40,932 nt of DNA from Alloprevotella sp. OH1205_COT-284 (GCF_003859795.1 NZ_RQYI01000023.1:1-40932); one strand, 5' to 3'. Positions 27,297 to 37,276 are shown, counted from the stretch's first letter. Program-made: numbers and translations. The notes: generated by a model not told the origin, from the letters alone.

Positions 27297-27468
27297 AAGA
27301 TGCCATACGATTTGAATTTGCCGACAACTATATCTCTTTTCGTCGGAAAAACCAAAAGTGACAAAAACATAAATTGCCGTTTTGCACATTCTTTTTTCAA
27401 TAAGAGAAAGTGTGTACAAAACGACAATATCATCGCATCAGCGACAGCATCTTTTCGGAAAAAGACAG

Positions 27469-30400
27469 CTATCGTTTCTCAACGGCTTTCAGCATTTCTT
27501 TGACTGCGGTTTCAAGTTGGCGATCAATGCCGGCGGCCACCTCTTCGGGAGAATTGTAGACCTCTATGTCGGGCATGAGCTGAGTGTTTTCACCGAATAC
27601 ACCTTTCATGTCGCGCACTCCGACCTGCGGAATGCCGAAAACAATGGAGGGGTCTATCTGGCGTTCCCACCAAACAGCCGTCATGGTGCCGGGAATGGGA
27701 GCACCGATAATTTTCCCAATGTTCAATTCACGATAAATCACCGGAAAACCGGAAGCATTGCTGTAATTATCTTCACACACCAGCAGACACGAGGGTTTCA
27801 ACCACTTGTTGAAAGGATCGGAGCCGATGTATTGTCCACGAACGACAAACTGTTGATATTCTTTACCGCCCAACAATGTGACAAGATCATCATGAAGCCA
27901 GCCGCCTCCATTATGGCGGGTATCGACGATGACGGCCTCTTTTTGTCGATTCTTATCGGAAAGCAATTTGCTATATACCTCGCGGAAACTGGGGCTGTTC
28001 ATCCCTTCCACGTGCACGTATGCAATTTTTCCTCCCGAAAGGCTGTCTACCATGGCTTCGTTGCGCTTCACCCAACGCTTGTAGAGCAGGTCTTCTTGTT
28101 TGTCGAAACCTATTGCACGAACTTCCACAGTGAAACGTTTGTTTTTCTTCGGATCGAAAATTCCGACTCGGACTTTTTTGTTTTGTTTTCCTTCGAGAAG
28201 GGGAAAATAATCCATACCGGCAATTATGGTCGTTCCATCGATGCTCTCAATGATGCAACCGGGATGCACATCGGTTTTCTTCACAGAGAAAGGGCCTCGT
28301 GCCATTACTTCTTTTACAAGAAGTCCGTCGCCTCGATATTTTTCGTCGAAAAACAGTCCTAAACTTGCTGTCCCCAACGTGCCTTCCGGTGCTCTGTAAC
28401 GCGCACCGGTGTGAGAGGCATTGAGTTCTCCGAGAAGTTCGCTCAGCAATTCCGCAAAGTCATAATTGTTGTTGATGGAAGGGAGGAAGCGGCGATAGCT
28501 TTCGCGATAGAAATCCCAATCGGTGTCGTGGAGATCGGATTGATAGAATTTGTCTTTCACCTGTTGCCAAGCATGATCGAAGATGTAGTTCCGCTCATCG
28601 GCGGGGCGATAGTCGAAATTGGCTTCAAACTTGACGTCGGTGGTTGCTCCGTTTTTGGCGTTGATTTTCTTGATGCCGTTATTGGTCGTGAAAATGTATT
28701 CGCCTTTGCGATCGAGGTGCAAAGCTCCTCCACCTGCTTTTTTTGACAATATGCGTGTTTGATTTTCTTTCAAATCATGTTCCCACAAGTCATAGCCACT
28801 TTCGAACGCCGCCTGATAGTAGAATTTGTCTCCTTTCGGCGTGAGCACCCCGTCTCCCAAACGAGAAGAATTGACGGTGAGGCGGACGATGCGGTCGAAT
28901 CTGTTTTCAAGATCCAAATTGAGTTGTTTTTTCGCATCCGTGGTGTCTGCTTCGCTTTTTGTCGATTGAGATTTTTCTTTTTCGTTTTTCTTTTTCTGAT
29001 TTTCTTGCTGTTTCTTTTGCTCTTCCTTTGCGAGGGCTTCCATTGCCAACTCCTCTTTGTTCATGTGGAAGCGTTCATAGGCATCGAGATCGAAGAACAT
29101 GAGATAATAGTCTTTCTCCGCTCCCCAACTGCCGTGACTGCGATAGCCGGCACGATCGCTTTTCCAAAGCATCGCTTTACCGCCGAGCACCCAACAAGGG
29201 TCGGTGTCGCTGTATCCGCTTTCGGTCAGATTGACAACAGGCTTTTTCCCCGCGGCATCGATAAGGGCGATGTCTTTGTTGTTCCAGCCTCCGTTACCGA
29301 TATATCCGGAGAGCAAGTAGCGACTGTCGGGGCTCCATTGAAAACTTTGGTCGCCATCGACATAAGAGTATTCATACTTGCCCTCCATGACCGTGTGTAC
29401 TTTCTTGGTTTTGAGATTAAGCACACGAAGAGTGGTTCTATTTTCCAAAAACGCCAACTGCTTGCCGTCCGGACTGTATGCGGGCTTGAATGATGTATTT
29501 TTGCTTTTCACCAACTGCTCTTCTTTCAACTCTTCGGCATAGGCAAAAAATTTGTCTTCTTTTTTGACAATGGAAGATTGATAGATCTGCCACAATCCGT
29601 TTCGCTCGGAAGCATAGGCCAAATGCTTACCGTCGGGTGAGAAACAGAGATTTCTCTCCTGCTCCGGTGTGTTGGTGACGCGCCGTGTCGTGTTGTACTC
29701 CACAGAAGTGACATAGACATCTCCGTGAAGAATAAAAGCGACCTCTTTCTCACTCGGCGAAAGTGCGATTTCGGTTGCTCCGCCTGCACGTATCTGTCGA
29801 ATCAGGTCTTTGTCCGTTTTGTCGGTGAGAATGCGAATGTCCACCTTTTGAGGTGTTTTCCCCTCTTTCAGCGTGTAAATGCTTCCGTCGTAACCATAGC
29901 ATAAGGTTCCGTCGTCGGCAATGGAAAGAAAGCGAACGGGATGTTTTTTGTATTGAGTGAGCCCCTTGGGCATGCCGCCATCGACAGAGCGTTTCATCAC
30001 GTTGAAAGTTCCACTCTCTTCACTCAAATAATAGAAGAAGCGGCCATCGGGACTCCATACGGGTGAACGATCTTCGCCGGCAAAGTAAGTCAGTCGGACA
30101 TAAGAGGAAAATCCCTTTTTATCCGAAGAGCATCGCCAAATATCACGTGCGATGCTCGAAGTTTGATGCTTTCTCCACGGATCTTCGTAGCCTTTCTTGT
30201 CGTGAAACAGAAATTGCTTTCCGTCACGGCTTACACTGATGTCTTCCATTGGGAGAGTGGAAAAGAGCGTAGGGCGACCGCCCTTTGTGCTGACGGCATA
30301 GACTTGTGAGAAAGAGGGGCTTGCAAACTGTATGCTTTGCGATGCAGGAAGGCCATAGGCTGCATACAGCACCGTATCGTTATCCTTGAAAGTTATGGGG

Positions 30401-30741
30401 TACTCTTTCCCGGAATGGGTGGTAAGACGCATGGGAGCTCCCCCCTCTTTGTCTACAATAAAAACATCCCAACTACCCATTCGATCAGAAGAAAAAGCTA
30501 ACTTTTTGCCATCGGGACTCCATACCGGGCGAGAATCATAGGCTGCATTAGAGGTGATTTGCAGAGCACGTCCGCCTGCGGAGGGCACGGTATAGATGTC
30601 TCCTTGATAACAAAAAGCAATGGTTCGCCCATCGGGCGAAAGAGCCGGATAACGCAACCATTGCGCGTCTTTCTCTGCCGTTTGAGCCGACAACACCATG
30701 GTCGTCATCAGAAAGGACAGAGAGAAAAGGGATTTCTTCAT
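27469..30741 (-). CDS. Tricorn-like protease (PD40 beta-propeller, PDZ and S41 peptidase)
   Basis: A 1,090-residue exported protein: signal peptide MKKSLFSLSFLMTTMVLSAQ, then two N-terminal beta-propeller regions built of PD40 repeats (LSPDGRTIAF, WSPDGKKLAF, FSPDGKHLAY, YSPDGKQLAF, WSPDGRFFYY). A Lys/Gln/Glu-rich charged linker (about 535-580), a helical C1 domain, a PDZ domain (about 790-870) and a C-terminal S41 serine peptidase domain follow. The last contains VDTRHNGGGWLHD and NYSNASGFP (about 992-1000), which should hold the nucleophile (Ser994 or Ser997), then GTMTAVWWERQIDP. Archaeal tricorn degrades peptides downstream of the proteasome; here the signal peptide puts it in the periplasm, probably for peptide catabolism. 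ATG 30741 fits the signal peptide; upstream in-frame Met codons exist. Confidence 0.92.
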   Translation of the reverse strand: MKKSLFSLSFLMTTMVLSAQTAEKDAQWLRYPALSPDGRTIAFCYQGDIYTVPSAGGRALQITSNAAYDSRPVWSPDGKKLAFSSDRMGSWDVFIVDKEGGAPMRLTTHSGKEYPITFKDNDTVLYAAYGLPASQSIQFASPSFSQVYAVSTKGGRPTLFSTLPMEDISVSRDGKQFLFHDKKGYEDPWRKHQTSSIARDIWRCSSDKKGFSSYVRLTYFAGEDRSPVWSPDGRFFYYLSEESGTFNVMKRSVDGGMPKGLTQYKKHPVRFLSIADDGTLCYGYDGSIYTLKEGKTPQKVDIRILTDKTDKDLIRQIRAGGATEIALSPSEKEVAFILHGDVYVTSVEYNTTRRVTNTPEQERNLCFSPDGKHLAYASERNGLWQIYQSSIVKKEDKFFAYAEELKEEQLVKSKNTSFKPAYSPDGKQLAFLENRTTLRVLNLKTKKVHTVMEGKYEYSYVDGDQSFQWSPDSRYLLSGYIGNGGWNNKDIALIDAAGKKPVVNLTESGYSDTDPCWVLGGKAMLWKSDRAGYRSHGSWGAEKDYYLMFFDLDAYERFHMNKEELAMEALAKEEQKKQQENQKKKNEKEKSQSTKSEADTTDAKKQLNLDLENRFDRIVRLTVNSSRLGDGVLTPKGDKFYYQAAFESGYDLWEHDLKENQTRILSKKAGGGALHLDRKGEYIFTTNNGIKKINAKNGATTDVKFEANFDYRPADERNYIFDHAWQQVKDKFYQSDLHDTDWDFYRESYRRFLPSINNNYDFAELLSELLGELNASHTGARYRAPEGTLGTASLGLFFDEKYRGDGLLVKEVMARGPFSVKKTDVHPGCIIESIDGTTIIAGMDYFPLLEGKQNKKVRVGIFDPKKNKRFTVEVRAIGFDKQEDLLYKRWVKRNEAMVDSLSGGKIAYVHVEGMNSPSFREVYSKLLSDKNRQKEAVIVDTRHNGGGWLHDDLVTLLGGKEYQQFVVRGQYIGSDPFNKWLKPSCLLVCEDNYSNASGFPVIYRELNIGKIIGAPIPGTMTAVWWERQIDPSIVFGIPQVGVRDMKGVFGENTQLMPDIEVYNSPEEVAAGIDRQLETAVKEMLKAVEKR

Positions 30742-30826
30742 GTTCATGAGCAATTTTCAAAAATTAGAAGTTACTATATTCTTTTCTTTAATACGATTTG
30801 AACAGACAGACAAGGCATCTCCTTGG

Positions 30827-31639
30827 CTATTTTTTAAGGATAGAGGTCTGGGGATGACGCACCCCGGAGGATGAAGTCAAAAATGCTTTGGCCGTTCCGA
30901 AATTGAGATTCATGTCCAAACGAACCGGCAAGTGATTGGCGTCATCGGTGATGTAAAACTTAACGATTTCATTCTCTTTGTCCCCTTCTTTTTCCATAAA
31001 CGAGAAAACAAGACAGCGATAGGTTGTCCCGGTACTTTCGACCTTATGGTTCTCCTTGCCGCGATAAACAATGCTTTGTCGTTCACACTTCTTGCCATCG
31101 GCCATCATGAAATATTGCCGCGTTCCCACCTTCCAACTCGCGGGATCGTAAGAACGGGCTCTGAGCATCATTGCGATCATATCATAGGCACATTCGGAAA
31201 ACGAAGCAATGGAAGGATTGTTTGCTCCATGGTTTCTGATGTAATTCATTTTCAGATGACATTTGCCATTGCTATATTCGTACTTGACTTCATCTACACG
31301 AAACTGACTGCCTTCGTGTGCGCGCTTAGTGTAATACAACGGAGTAACGTTGAGGTCGGTGTAGGACGTCAGAGTGTCGCGCATGACAAAGAAACGATCG
31401 GCACGCTTATTCGTGGACGTGATCAGATGAGTGCGGTAAGCCTGCTTTCCCGCATATTTGGCTTTCCGAATATCCCATTGCGCCGTTCCGACCTTGATCC
31501 AAATAAAACTCCAATTAAAATAAAGATCGTATTTCAACAATTCTCCTTCGGAGAAGGCGGTGTTAGGTGCTCCGCATTGTGCATGAGATACTCCCCAACC
31601 CAAACAAAAGACAAGAAGAAAAAGAATGTTTTTTTTCAT
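30827..31639 (-). CDS. DUF3108 domain-containing exported protein
   Basis: A 270-residue protein with signal peptide MKKNILFLLVFCLGWGVSHA and then a beta-rich domain. It contains FSEGELLKYDLYFNWSFIWIKVGTAQW, the opening motif of DUF3108. Later features fit too: YDMIAMMLRARSYD, KVESTGTTYRCLVFS and FYITDDANHLPVRLDMNLNFGTAKAFL. The function is unknown; periplasmic location is inferred. It lies upstream of the tricorn-like gene on the same strand (85-nt gap) and has its own consensus promoter. Confidence 0.88.
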   Translation of the reverse strand: MKKNILFLLVFCLGWGVSHAQCGAPNTAFSEGELLKYDLYFNWSFIWIKVGTAQWDIRKAKYAGKQAYRTHLITSTNKRADRFFVMRDTLTSYTDLNVTPLYYTKRAHEGSQFRVDEVKYEYSNGKCHLKMNYIRNHGANNPSIASFSECAYDMIAMMLRARSYDPASWKVGTRQYFMMADGKKCERQSIVYRGKENHKVESTGTTYRCLVFSFMEKEGDKENEIVKFYITDDANHLPVRLDMNLNFGTAKAFLTSSSGVRHPQTSILKK

Positions 31640-31680
31640 AAGAAAGCAAGAAGAAGCAAAGAACGGAATGGATAACTCGG

Positions 31681-31712
31681 CAAAAATAGGTGAACTTTAC
31701 AGAATGTACAAA
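31681..31712 (-). promoter_or_regulatory. Predicted promoter of the DUF3108 gene
   Basis: On the minus strand TTTG (31712-31709), a 20-nt spacer and TATTTTTG (31688-31681): an exact consensus match. The predicted start is about 35 nt before the ATG at 31639. Confidence 0.7.
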
Positions 31713-31742
31713 CCGATAAAGATTGTTTAAGAGAAAATGGAA

Positions 31743-32699
31743 TTAACTCTTTTCTTTTTGAAGTTTATTGTGTCGTGCCAATTCGTAGTTGTTTCGGAGG
31801 TTATGATAAATCGCATAAAACCCACCGGCTATCGAACTGACGGGATCAAAAAAGGTATAGCCGACCCAAATCAGGAAAACCGTGTTTTTTTGCCCCAAAG
31901 CCTGAGCCGAAGCGATAGGGCTGTTGTAGCGAACGCCAACTTTTCTGCCGAAATAAAATTGTACGCAACAAGTCAGCAAACTAACAACGGAAATGCCTAT
32001 CGGTATCCACCATGTCGTCGGAGTTGAAACAAGCGATCTGATACTGACGGCAATAGCCAAAGCCAAGCTCACTGCCCAAAGATAAAATGCAAAATCTTTC
32101 AACCCGAGAAGGAAAAGGTGCAGTTTCTTGAAAAAAAGGCGTACCGTCATCGCAACGAGAAACGGAAGTATCAATATCGGAAAGATTTTAGCCACAATGA
32201 GATAAAACGAATGGACAAACGACATCGAAGGATGGACATGAAACAGCGGGGCAATCATAGGAACAGCCAAGGCGACCATGAGATTGCTCAACAGCGTATA
32301 GGTGGTGATCCCTTCGACATCCCCCCGGAGTTTGGAAGTGACAACGGCTGCTGCCGTCGCCGTTGGGCAAAGCAAACAAAGAAGGGCGGCTTCCGACAAA
32401 GGAAGATATTCGGGATTCGGGAAAAGGAGAAACAATGCGACAATCAAACCCGCTCCCAACAGTTGAAAAAGCAGAAGAAAAACATGCCATTTTCTAAACG
32501 ACAGACGTCGCGGATCTACTTTACAAAAAGTGATGAACAACATAAAAAAAATCAATGTCGGTTGCAGCCATCCGACAATCGTCGAAATCTCATGATCTGC
32601 CGAAGGCGGAAGGCTTCTCCAAAGACAATAAATTCCGCCTCCCGCCAACATTGAAACAGCGAGCACCCATGTGCGCAGAAATCGTAACAAAGGCTTCAT
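31743..32699 (-). CDS. BASS-type (bile acid:sodium symporter family) transporter
   Basis: A 318-residue integral membrane protein with about nine to ten hydrophobic segments. The signature CPTATAAAVVTSKLRGDVEGITTYTLLSNLMVAL resembles the conserved Na+-site/crossover region of BASS-family transporters (SBF-like), with VAMTVRLFFKKL and GVRYNSPIASAQALGQKNTVF later. The N/Q-rich GQKNT motif is typical of the second crossover. The substrate is unknown. An in-frame GTG at 32738 would overlap the uvrB stop as GTGA and add 13 residues; ATG 32699 is preferred. It is probably in one transcript with uvrB. Confidence 0.78.
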   Translation of the reverse strand: MKPLLRFLRTWVLAVSMLAGGGIYCLWRSLPPSADHEISTIVGWLQPTLIFFMLFITFCKVDPRRLSFRKWHVFLLLFQLLGAGLIVALFLLFPNPEYLPLSEAALLCLLCPTATAAAVVTSKLRGDVEGITTYTLLSNLMVALAVPMIAPLFHVHPSMSFVHSFYLIVAKIFPILILPFLVAMTVRLFFKKLHLFLLGLKDFAFYLWAVSLALAIAVSIRSLVSTPTTWWIPIGISVVSLLTCCVQFYFGRKVGVRYNSPIASAQALGQKNTVFLIWVGYTFFDPVSSIAGGFYAIYHNLRNNYELARHNKLQKEKS

Positions 32700-32734
32700 G
32701 CAGTTTTTAAGTATTCTGAAACGCGAATGGAAAT

Positions 32735-34834
32735 TCACGCCCCAAAGTTCTTTTCGAGTTTAAGCATTTCATCACGCAACTGTGCCGCCATGATAAAATC
32801 GAGTTCTTCGGCAGCTTTTTTCATTGCGGTTCGCAAAATTTCTATACGAGCCTTTCTCTCATCTTCCGAGAGGTTTTTCGCCTCGTCGGGCAATGAGGCT
32901 TTTTGTTTTCCGTTTTTTTGTTTTCCATAAGTCGCCGCTTCTTCTGCCACTTGCAACACATTTTTTTCAGCCGAAGAATAGGGAGAATAGGGAGAAAGCA
33001 ACTCTCCTCCCCGTGCCTCAATACGCTCTTTACCGAGTTTTCCCAATTGACTCGGAGCAAGGCTCTTTTTCACTTGCTTGGGAGTGATTCCATGTTCAAG
33101 GTTATAGTTCATCTGTTTCAGACGACGACGATTGGTCTCATCTATGGTGAGTTGCATGCTTCTCGTGATTTTCTTGGCATACATGATCACCCGGCCATTC
33201 ACATTTCGAGCAGCACGACCTGCCGTTTGTGTCATACTGCGCCGGTCACGCAAAAATCCCTCTTTATCGGCATCAAGAATAGCCACGAGGGCAACTTCGG
33301 GCAGATCAAGCCCCTCTCTAAGCAAATTGACACCCACCAACACTTGATAAACACCAAGACGAAGATCTTCCATAATCTGTACCCTCTCCAACGTGTCTAC
33401 ATCGGAATGAATATAGGCCGTTGAAATACCATAGCTCAAAAGATATTCCGACAATTCTTCTGCCATTCGCTTCGTGAGTGTCGTCACCAATACACGTTCG
33501 TCACGAGAAACGGCCAAACGTATTTCGTCTAAAAGATCGTCGACGGGAAAATCCGTATCTCTAACCTCTATCGGCGGATCCAACAAACCTGTCGGGCGAA
33601 TGACTTGATCGACAAACACACCGCCCGCTTGTGCCAACTCATAATCATCGGGGGTAGCACTGACATAAATCACTTGTTTGGCCAGTTGCTGAAACTCTTC
33701 AAATTTCAACGGTCGATTGTCGAGTGCAGCCGGCAATCGGAACCCATAACTGACAAGGCTTTCTTTTCTCGAACGGTCACCTCCATACATTGCTCTGATC
33801 TGAGGCACAGAAACATGGCTTTCGTCAATCACGATCAAGAAATCTTCCGGAAAGAAATCCAACAAACAATAAGGTCGCGTTCCGGCGGCACGGTCGTCAA
33901 AGTAGCGAGAGTAGTTTTCTATTCCGGAACAATGTCCCAATTCACGAATCATCTCGATGTCATAGCTCACTCTCTCCTCTATGCGCTGAGCTTCAAGGTC
34001 TTTATGCTGTTCTTTGAAAAATGCCACTTGCTTCAACAAATCATCTTGAATTTGTCGTATGGCCACCTCTTGCATTTCTTTGGACGTTAAAAAAAGATTG
34101 GCCGGATAAATCTTATATTCGTCGAACGCTCCCATACGAATTCCGCTTGTGGCGTCCACTTCTTCAATGGAATCTATTTCATCTCCCCAAAAGTTGATGC
34201 GCAGCATATTGTCCGAATAAGCAAGAAAGACATCTACGGTATCTCCTTTCACACGAAAGTTTCCACGGCTCGGAGCGACATCATTGCGAGAATAAAGAGA
34301 ATCAACCAGTCGACGGAGAAGTACATTCATGGCTATCACCTGACCGGTGCGCAAAAGAATGACATTTTCAAAAAAAGTGGCAGGGTTTCCCATACCATAA
34401 ATACAACTGACAGAAGAAACGACCACAACATCTTTCCTCCCACTCAACAACGAAGAAGTGGCCGCCAATCGTAGTTTGTCAATGTCTTCATTGATGGCCA
34501 AATCTTTTTCGATGTAAGTATCCGTCGATGCGATATAGGCTTCCGGCTGATAATAATCGTAGTAGGAAACATAATATTCTACGGCATTATTGGGAAAGAA
34601 TCCTTTCATTTCCGTATAGAGCTGTGCCGCAAGAGTTTTATTGTGGGATAAGATCAAAGTGGGTTTTCCCACATTGGCGATCACATTGGCGATCGTAAAT
34701 GTCTTCCCCGATCCCGTTACTCCCAAAAGCACCTGCGCGGATTCGCCGGAACGCACACCTTCCGTCAGCTGACGAATAGCTTCCGGTTGATCTCCCATAG
34801 GAGCATAAGAAGAAATTAGTTGGAAATGTGCCAT
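32735..34834 (-). CDS. uvrB: Excinuclease ABC subunit B
   Basis: DNA-damage verification subunit of nucleotide excision repair. It is 699 residues (family about 660-690). Walker A GVTGSGKT lies at 38-45. The beta-hairpin region (VSYYDYYQPEAYIASTDTY) inserts between strands to probe lesions. The helicase motifs VIDESH, VGVNLLREGLDLPEV and QTAGRAARN are present. The C-terminal UVR domain (AAEELDFIMAAQLRDEMLKLE) binds UvrA/UvrC. A linker before it (about 600-650) is longer than in E. coli. The upstream gap contains direct repeats and a perfect hairpin (see findings). Confidence 0.97.
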   Translation of the reverse strand: MAHFQLISSYAPMGDQPEAIRQLTEGVRSGESAQVLLGVTGSGKTFTIANVIANVGKPTLILSHNKTLAAQLYTEMKGFFPNNAVEYYVSYYDYYQPEAYIASTDTYIEKDLAINEDIDKLRLAATSSLLSGRKDVVVVSSVSCIYGMGNPATFFENVILLRTGQVIAMNVLLRRLVDSLYSRNDVAPSRGNFRVKGDTVDVFLAYSDNMLRINFWGDEIDSIEEVDATSGIRMGAFDEYKIYPANLFLTSKEMQEVAIRQIQDDLLKQVAFFKEQHKDLEAQRIEERVSYDIEMIRELGHCSGIENYSRYFDDRAAGTRPYCLLDFFPEDFLIVIDESHVSVPQIRAMYGGDRSRKESLVSYGFRLPAALDNRPLKFEEFQQLAKQVIYVSATPDDYELAQAGGVFVDQVIRPTGLLDPPIEVRDTDFPVDDLLDEIRLAVSRDERVLVTTLTKRMAEELSEYLLSYGISTAYIHSDVDTLERVQIMEDLRLGVYQVLVGVNLLREGLDLPEVALVAILDADKEGFLRDRRSMTQTAGRAARNVNGRVIMYAKKITRSMQLTIDETNRRRLKQMNYNLEHGITPKQVKKSLAPSQLGKLGKERIEARGGELLSPYSPYSSAEKNVLQVAEEAATYGKQKNGKQKASLPDEAKNLSEDERKARIEILRTAMKKAAEELDFIMAAQLRDEMLKLEKNFGA

Positions 34835-34863
34835 GAGAAAAACGAATTATCCGATGAGCCGGT

Positions 34864-34891
34864 ATCTGTCGGAATATATAATCTGTCGGAA
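34864..34891. repeat. Two 11-bp direct repeats upstream of uvrB
   Basis: ATCTGTCGGAA occurs at 34864-34874 and again at 34881-34891, a 17-bp period. On the uvrB (minus) strand they read TTCCGACAGAT, 30 to 57 nt before the ATG. No clear TAnnTTTG box was found here. They could be regulator-binding sites. Confidence 0.6.
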
Positions 34892-34900
34892 AGTATAACA

Positions 34901-34930
34901 GCAAGATATTATCCGGAGATAATATCTTGC
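34901..34930. repeat. Perfect 13-bp hairpin between rho and uvrB
   Basis: GCAAGATATTATC (34901-34913) and GATAATATCTTGC (34918-34930) flank a 4-nt loop CGGA, 27 nt past the rho stop. Neither side has a strong T-run in the direction of rho transcription, so it may be a weak terminator, an mRNA-stabilising stem or a processing site. Confidence 0.7.
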
Positions 34931-34956
34931 CGAAAAAAGAATTGTCTGAAAGACTG

Positions 34957-37122
34957 CTATTTATTCATCGTCATCAAAAACTCTTCGTTGGAGATGCTGT
35001 TTTCAAGACGCTTTTTGACGAACTCCATTGCTTCCATACTACTCATGTCTGCCATGTAGTTACGCAGGATATACATGCGGTTGAGTGTCGTTTCATTGAG
35101 GAGTAAGTCGTCGCGACGCGTCGAACTCTGAATGAGATTGACGGCAGGAAATATCCGTTTGTTTGCCAAAGAGCGATCAAGCTGCAATTCCATGTTTCCC
35201 GTTCCCTTAAATTCTTCAAAAATAACTTCATCCATTTTAGATCCGGTGTCTATCAAAGCCGTTGCTATAATCGTTAGCGAACCACCATTTTCTATATTTC
35301 GTGCAGCTCCGAAAAATCTTTTGGGTTTTTGCAAGGCATTGGCATCGACCCCACCGGTAAGAATTTTTCCGGACGCCGGTGCCACAGTATTAAAAGCACG
35401 TGCCAATCGAGTGATAGAATCCAAGAAAATAACCACATCGTGGCCGCACTCTACCATTCGCTTTGCTTTTTCAAGCACCATTTGAGCGATACGGACGTGA
35501 CGGGCGGCAGGTTCATCAAAAGTAGAAGCTATCACTTCGGCATTCACGGTACGTGCCATATCCGTAACCTCTTCGGGACGCTCATCAATCAGCAACATCA
35601 TCAAATAAGTATCCGGATAATTGGCGGCAATCGCATTTGCGATCTGTTTCAACAAAATGGTTTTACCGGTTTTAGGCTGCGCAACGATAAGTGAACGCTG
35701 ACCTTTGCCTATGGGAGAAAACAAATCTACTATTCGGCAGGCCAAAGGAGAAGCTCCATTATTGGAAAGTTTGAATTGTTCGTCGGGAAATAGAGGAGTC
35801 AGATGTTCGAATGCAACACGATCTCTTACCTCATGGGGTGCCAAACCGTTGATGCGTTGTATTTCGACGAGGGTAAAATACTTCTCTCCTTCACGAGGAA
35901 TTTTGATTTTGCCTTCTATCACATCCCCCATTTTGAGAGCATGGGAGCGAATCTGATTCTGCGAAACATAGACATCGTCAGGCGATGGCATATAATTGTA
36001 ATCAGCGGAACGCAAAAATCCCACACCTTGGTTGTCAACCTCCAACACTCCTCCGCCGTCAATGACAATATCTTGCATTGGCGGTTCCGGAACATGATGT
36101 GCCGTGGCAGTTTCCACACGCCGCTCTTGCAATCGGGGATTTACCAACACATCCTCTTTGAAACGGCGAAACTTATTGACCGAAACATTTTCGTGTGGAT
36201 AATTGGAGGCCGAATTATATTCATCTTCCACAGAAACATCGGCCGCAAAATCATTGACATCAACAACCGGTATGTCATCCACGATGATAAAATCCGTTTT
36301 CACCCCCTCTTCAAAGTCGTTCTCCACCGAAGTTTCTTTGGTTTCGACGATAGTTTCCGCCTCTGCCATTTCAGCATTGTCTTCGGAAAGCTCTGCTTGC
36401 TTCTGTCGAAAATGCTCCGTAAGATCTTCCAATCCTACTGCCTCCTCCGTTTGACCGGCATGATGTTCCGTGTCTTCTTCGTTTTTTTGCTGACGAATTT
36501 GTTCTACAATAAAATCCGGTAATCCGTCATTTCCGGACACGGCATTAGGCGAAGCAACATCTGTCGGTGCCGCATCTGTTGCGATATCGTTTGCGGCATT
36601 TTCCTTTTCAAGAGTTTCTTCGGGCATGATCGTTTCAGCCTGATCCTGCTGTGCTTTCCGGGCTTGCTCTTTCGGCCGGGCTTGGCGAGTTTTTAGCTCC
36701 TCCGATTCTTGGGGAGCTATCTGCTCTTGCTTGGCAGAACGAGTTCTCTTTTTCTTTGTCGTGCTCGCAGCAGGAGTTTCTGTTCCCAACAAAGCCTGTG
36801 TTGCCATTGCATCGGCAGCTTTGGCTTTGGCGGCCACCAAACGTTTTGCCGCTCTCTCTTCCTTCGGCGTATCGAATCGCTCGCTATTTCCGGTCTGAGT
36901 GGCAGAATATACATGATCGGGGGCTTTCGCCACAATACGTCTGCGTTTGGGGGCTACTTCACTCTCGGCACTCAACACTTCGGCCTGAGCATCAAGAATT
37001 TTATAAACAAGTTTCTCTTTGGTCTCATCATCCTCTCGTGAAAGTTTCATTTCTCGGATAATGGTTTGGAGTTCTTGCACGTCCTTTTCGAGCAGTTGCT
37101 CTTTTGTATATTTATTGGACAT
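34957..37122 (-). CDS. rho: Transcription termination factor Rho with long disordered N-terminal insertion
   Basis: A hexameric RNA helicase ending untranslated transcripts. At 721 residues it is far longer than E. coli Rho (419). The Rho-N helical domain is residues 1-45. A low-complexity, charged Ala/Glu/Lys/Asp-rich insertion covers about 55-325, and the cold-shock-like RNA-binding domain about 350-425. The ATPase core has PKTGKT at 483-488 and [15 protein letters not shown] (about 510), followed by [20 protein letters not shown]. The insertion is a known feature of Bacteroidota Rho; in Bacteroides thetaiotaomicron the disordered region supports phase separation and gut fitness. ATG 37122 gives the usual [10 protein letters not shown] start; an upstream Met at 37152 is less likely. 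Confidence 0.96.
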   Translation of the reverse strand: MSNKYTKEQLLEKDVQELQTIIREMKLSREDDETKEKLVYKILDAQAEVLSAESEVAPKRRRIVAKAPDHVYSATQTGNSERFDTPKEERAAKRLVAAKAKAADAMATQALLGTETPAASTTKKKRTRSAKQEQIAPQESEELKTRQARPKEQARKAQQDQAETIMPEETLEKENAANDIATDAAPTDVASPNAVSGNDGLPDFIVEQIRQQKNEEDTEHHAGQTEEAVGLEDLTEHFRQKQAELSEDNAEMAEAETIVETKETSVENDFEEGVKTDFIIVDDIPVVDVNDFAADVSVEDEYNSASNYPHENVSVNKFRRFKEDVLVNPRLQERRVETATAHHVPEPPMQDIVIDGGGVLEVDNQGVGFLRSADYNYMPSPDDVYVSQNQIRSHALKMGDVIEGKIKIPREGEKYFTLVEIQRINGLAPHEVRDRVAFEHLTPLFPDEQFKLSNNGASPLACRIVDLFSPIGKGQRSLIVAQPKTGKTILLKQIANAIAANYPDTYLMMLLIDERPEEVTDMARTVNAEVIASTFDEPAARHVRIAQMVLEKAKRMVECGHDVVIFLDSITRLARAFNTVAPASGKILTGGVDANALQKPKRFFGAARNIENGGSLTIIATALIDTGSKMDEVIFEEFKGTGNMELQLDRSLANKRIFPAVNLIQSSTRRDDLLLNETTLNRMYILRNYMADMSSMEAMEFVKKRLENSISNEEFLMTMNK

Positions 37123-37242
37123 GAGTAAATCGTTGGAATTGATATATAACATTTCCCCGACCTAAGAGTACACACTTTGCACTCTATGGGAGGAGAATTG
37201 AAAAGTTCGAAAGCTGGGGGATTACGTTTAACGGCGTATGAA

Positions 37243-37272
37243 GTGAAAATCTCGTCTACGTTCGATTTTCAC
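37243..37272. repeat. Hairpin in the rho 5' leader
   Basis: Perfect 9-bp arms GTGAAAATC (37243-37251) and GATTTTCAC (37264-37272) with a 12-nt loop. They lie just downstream of the predicted rho -7 element, so the stem would form at the very 5' end of the rho mRNA. Confidence 0.55.
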
Positions 37273-37276
37273 GCTG

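Noticed and set aside
27382-28362. 326-codon plus-strand ORF opposite the tricorn-like gene
   Set aside because: It overlaps the conserved S41 peptidase domain on the other strand and its sequence shows no family features; it is a shadow frame.
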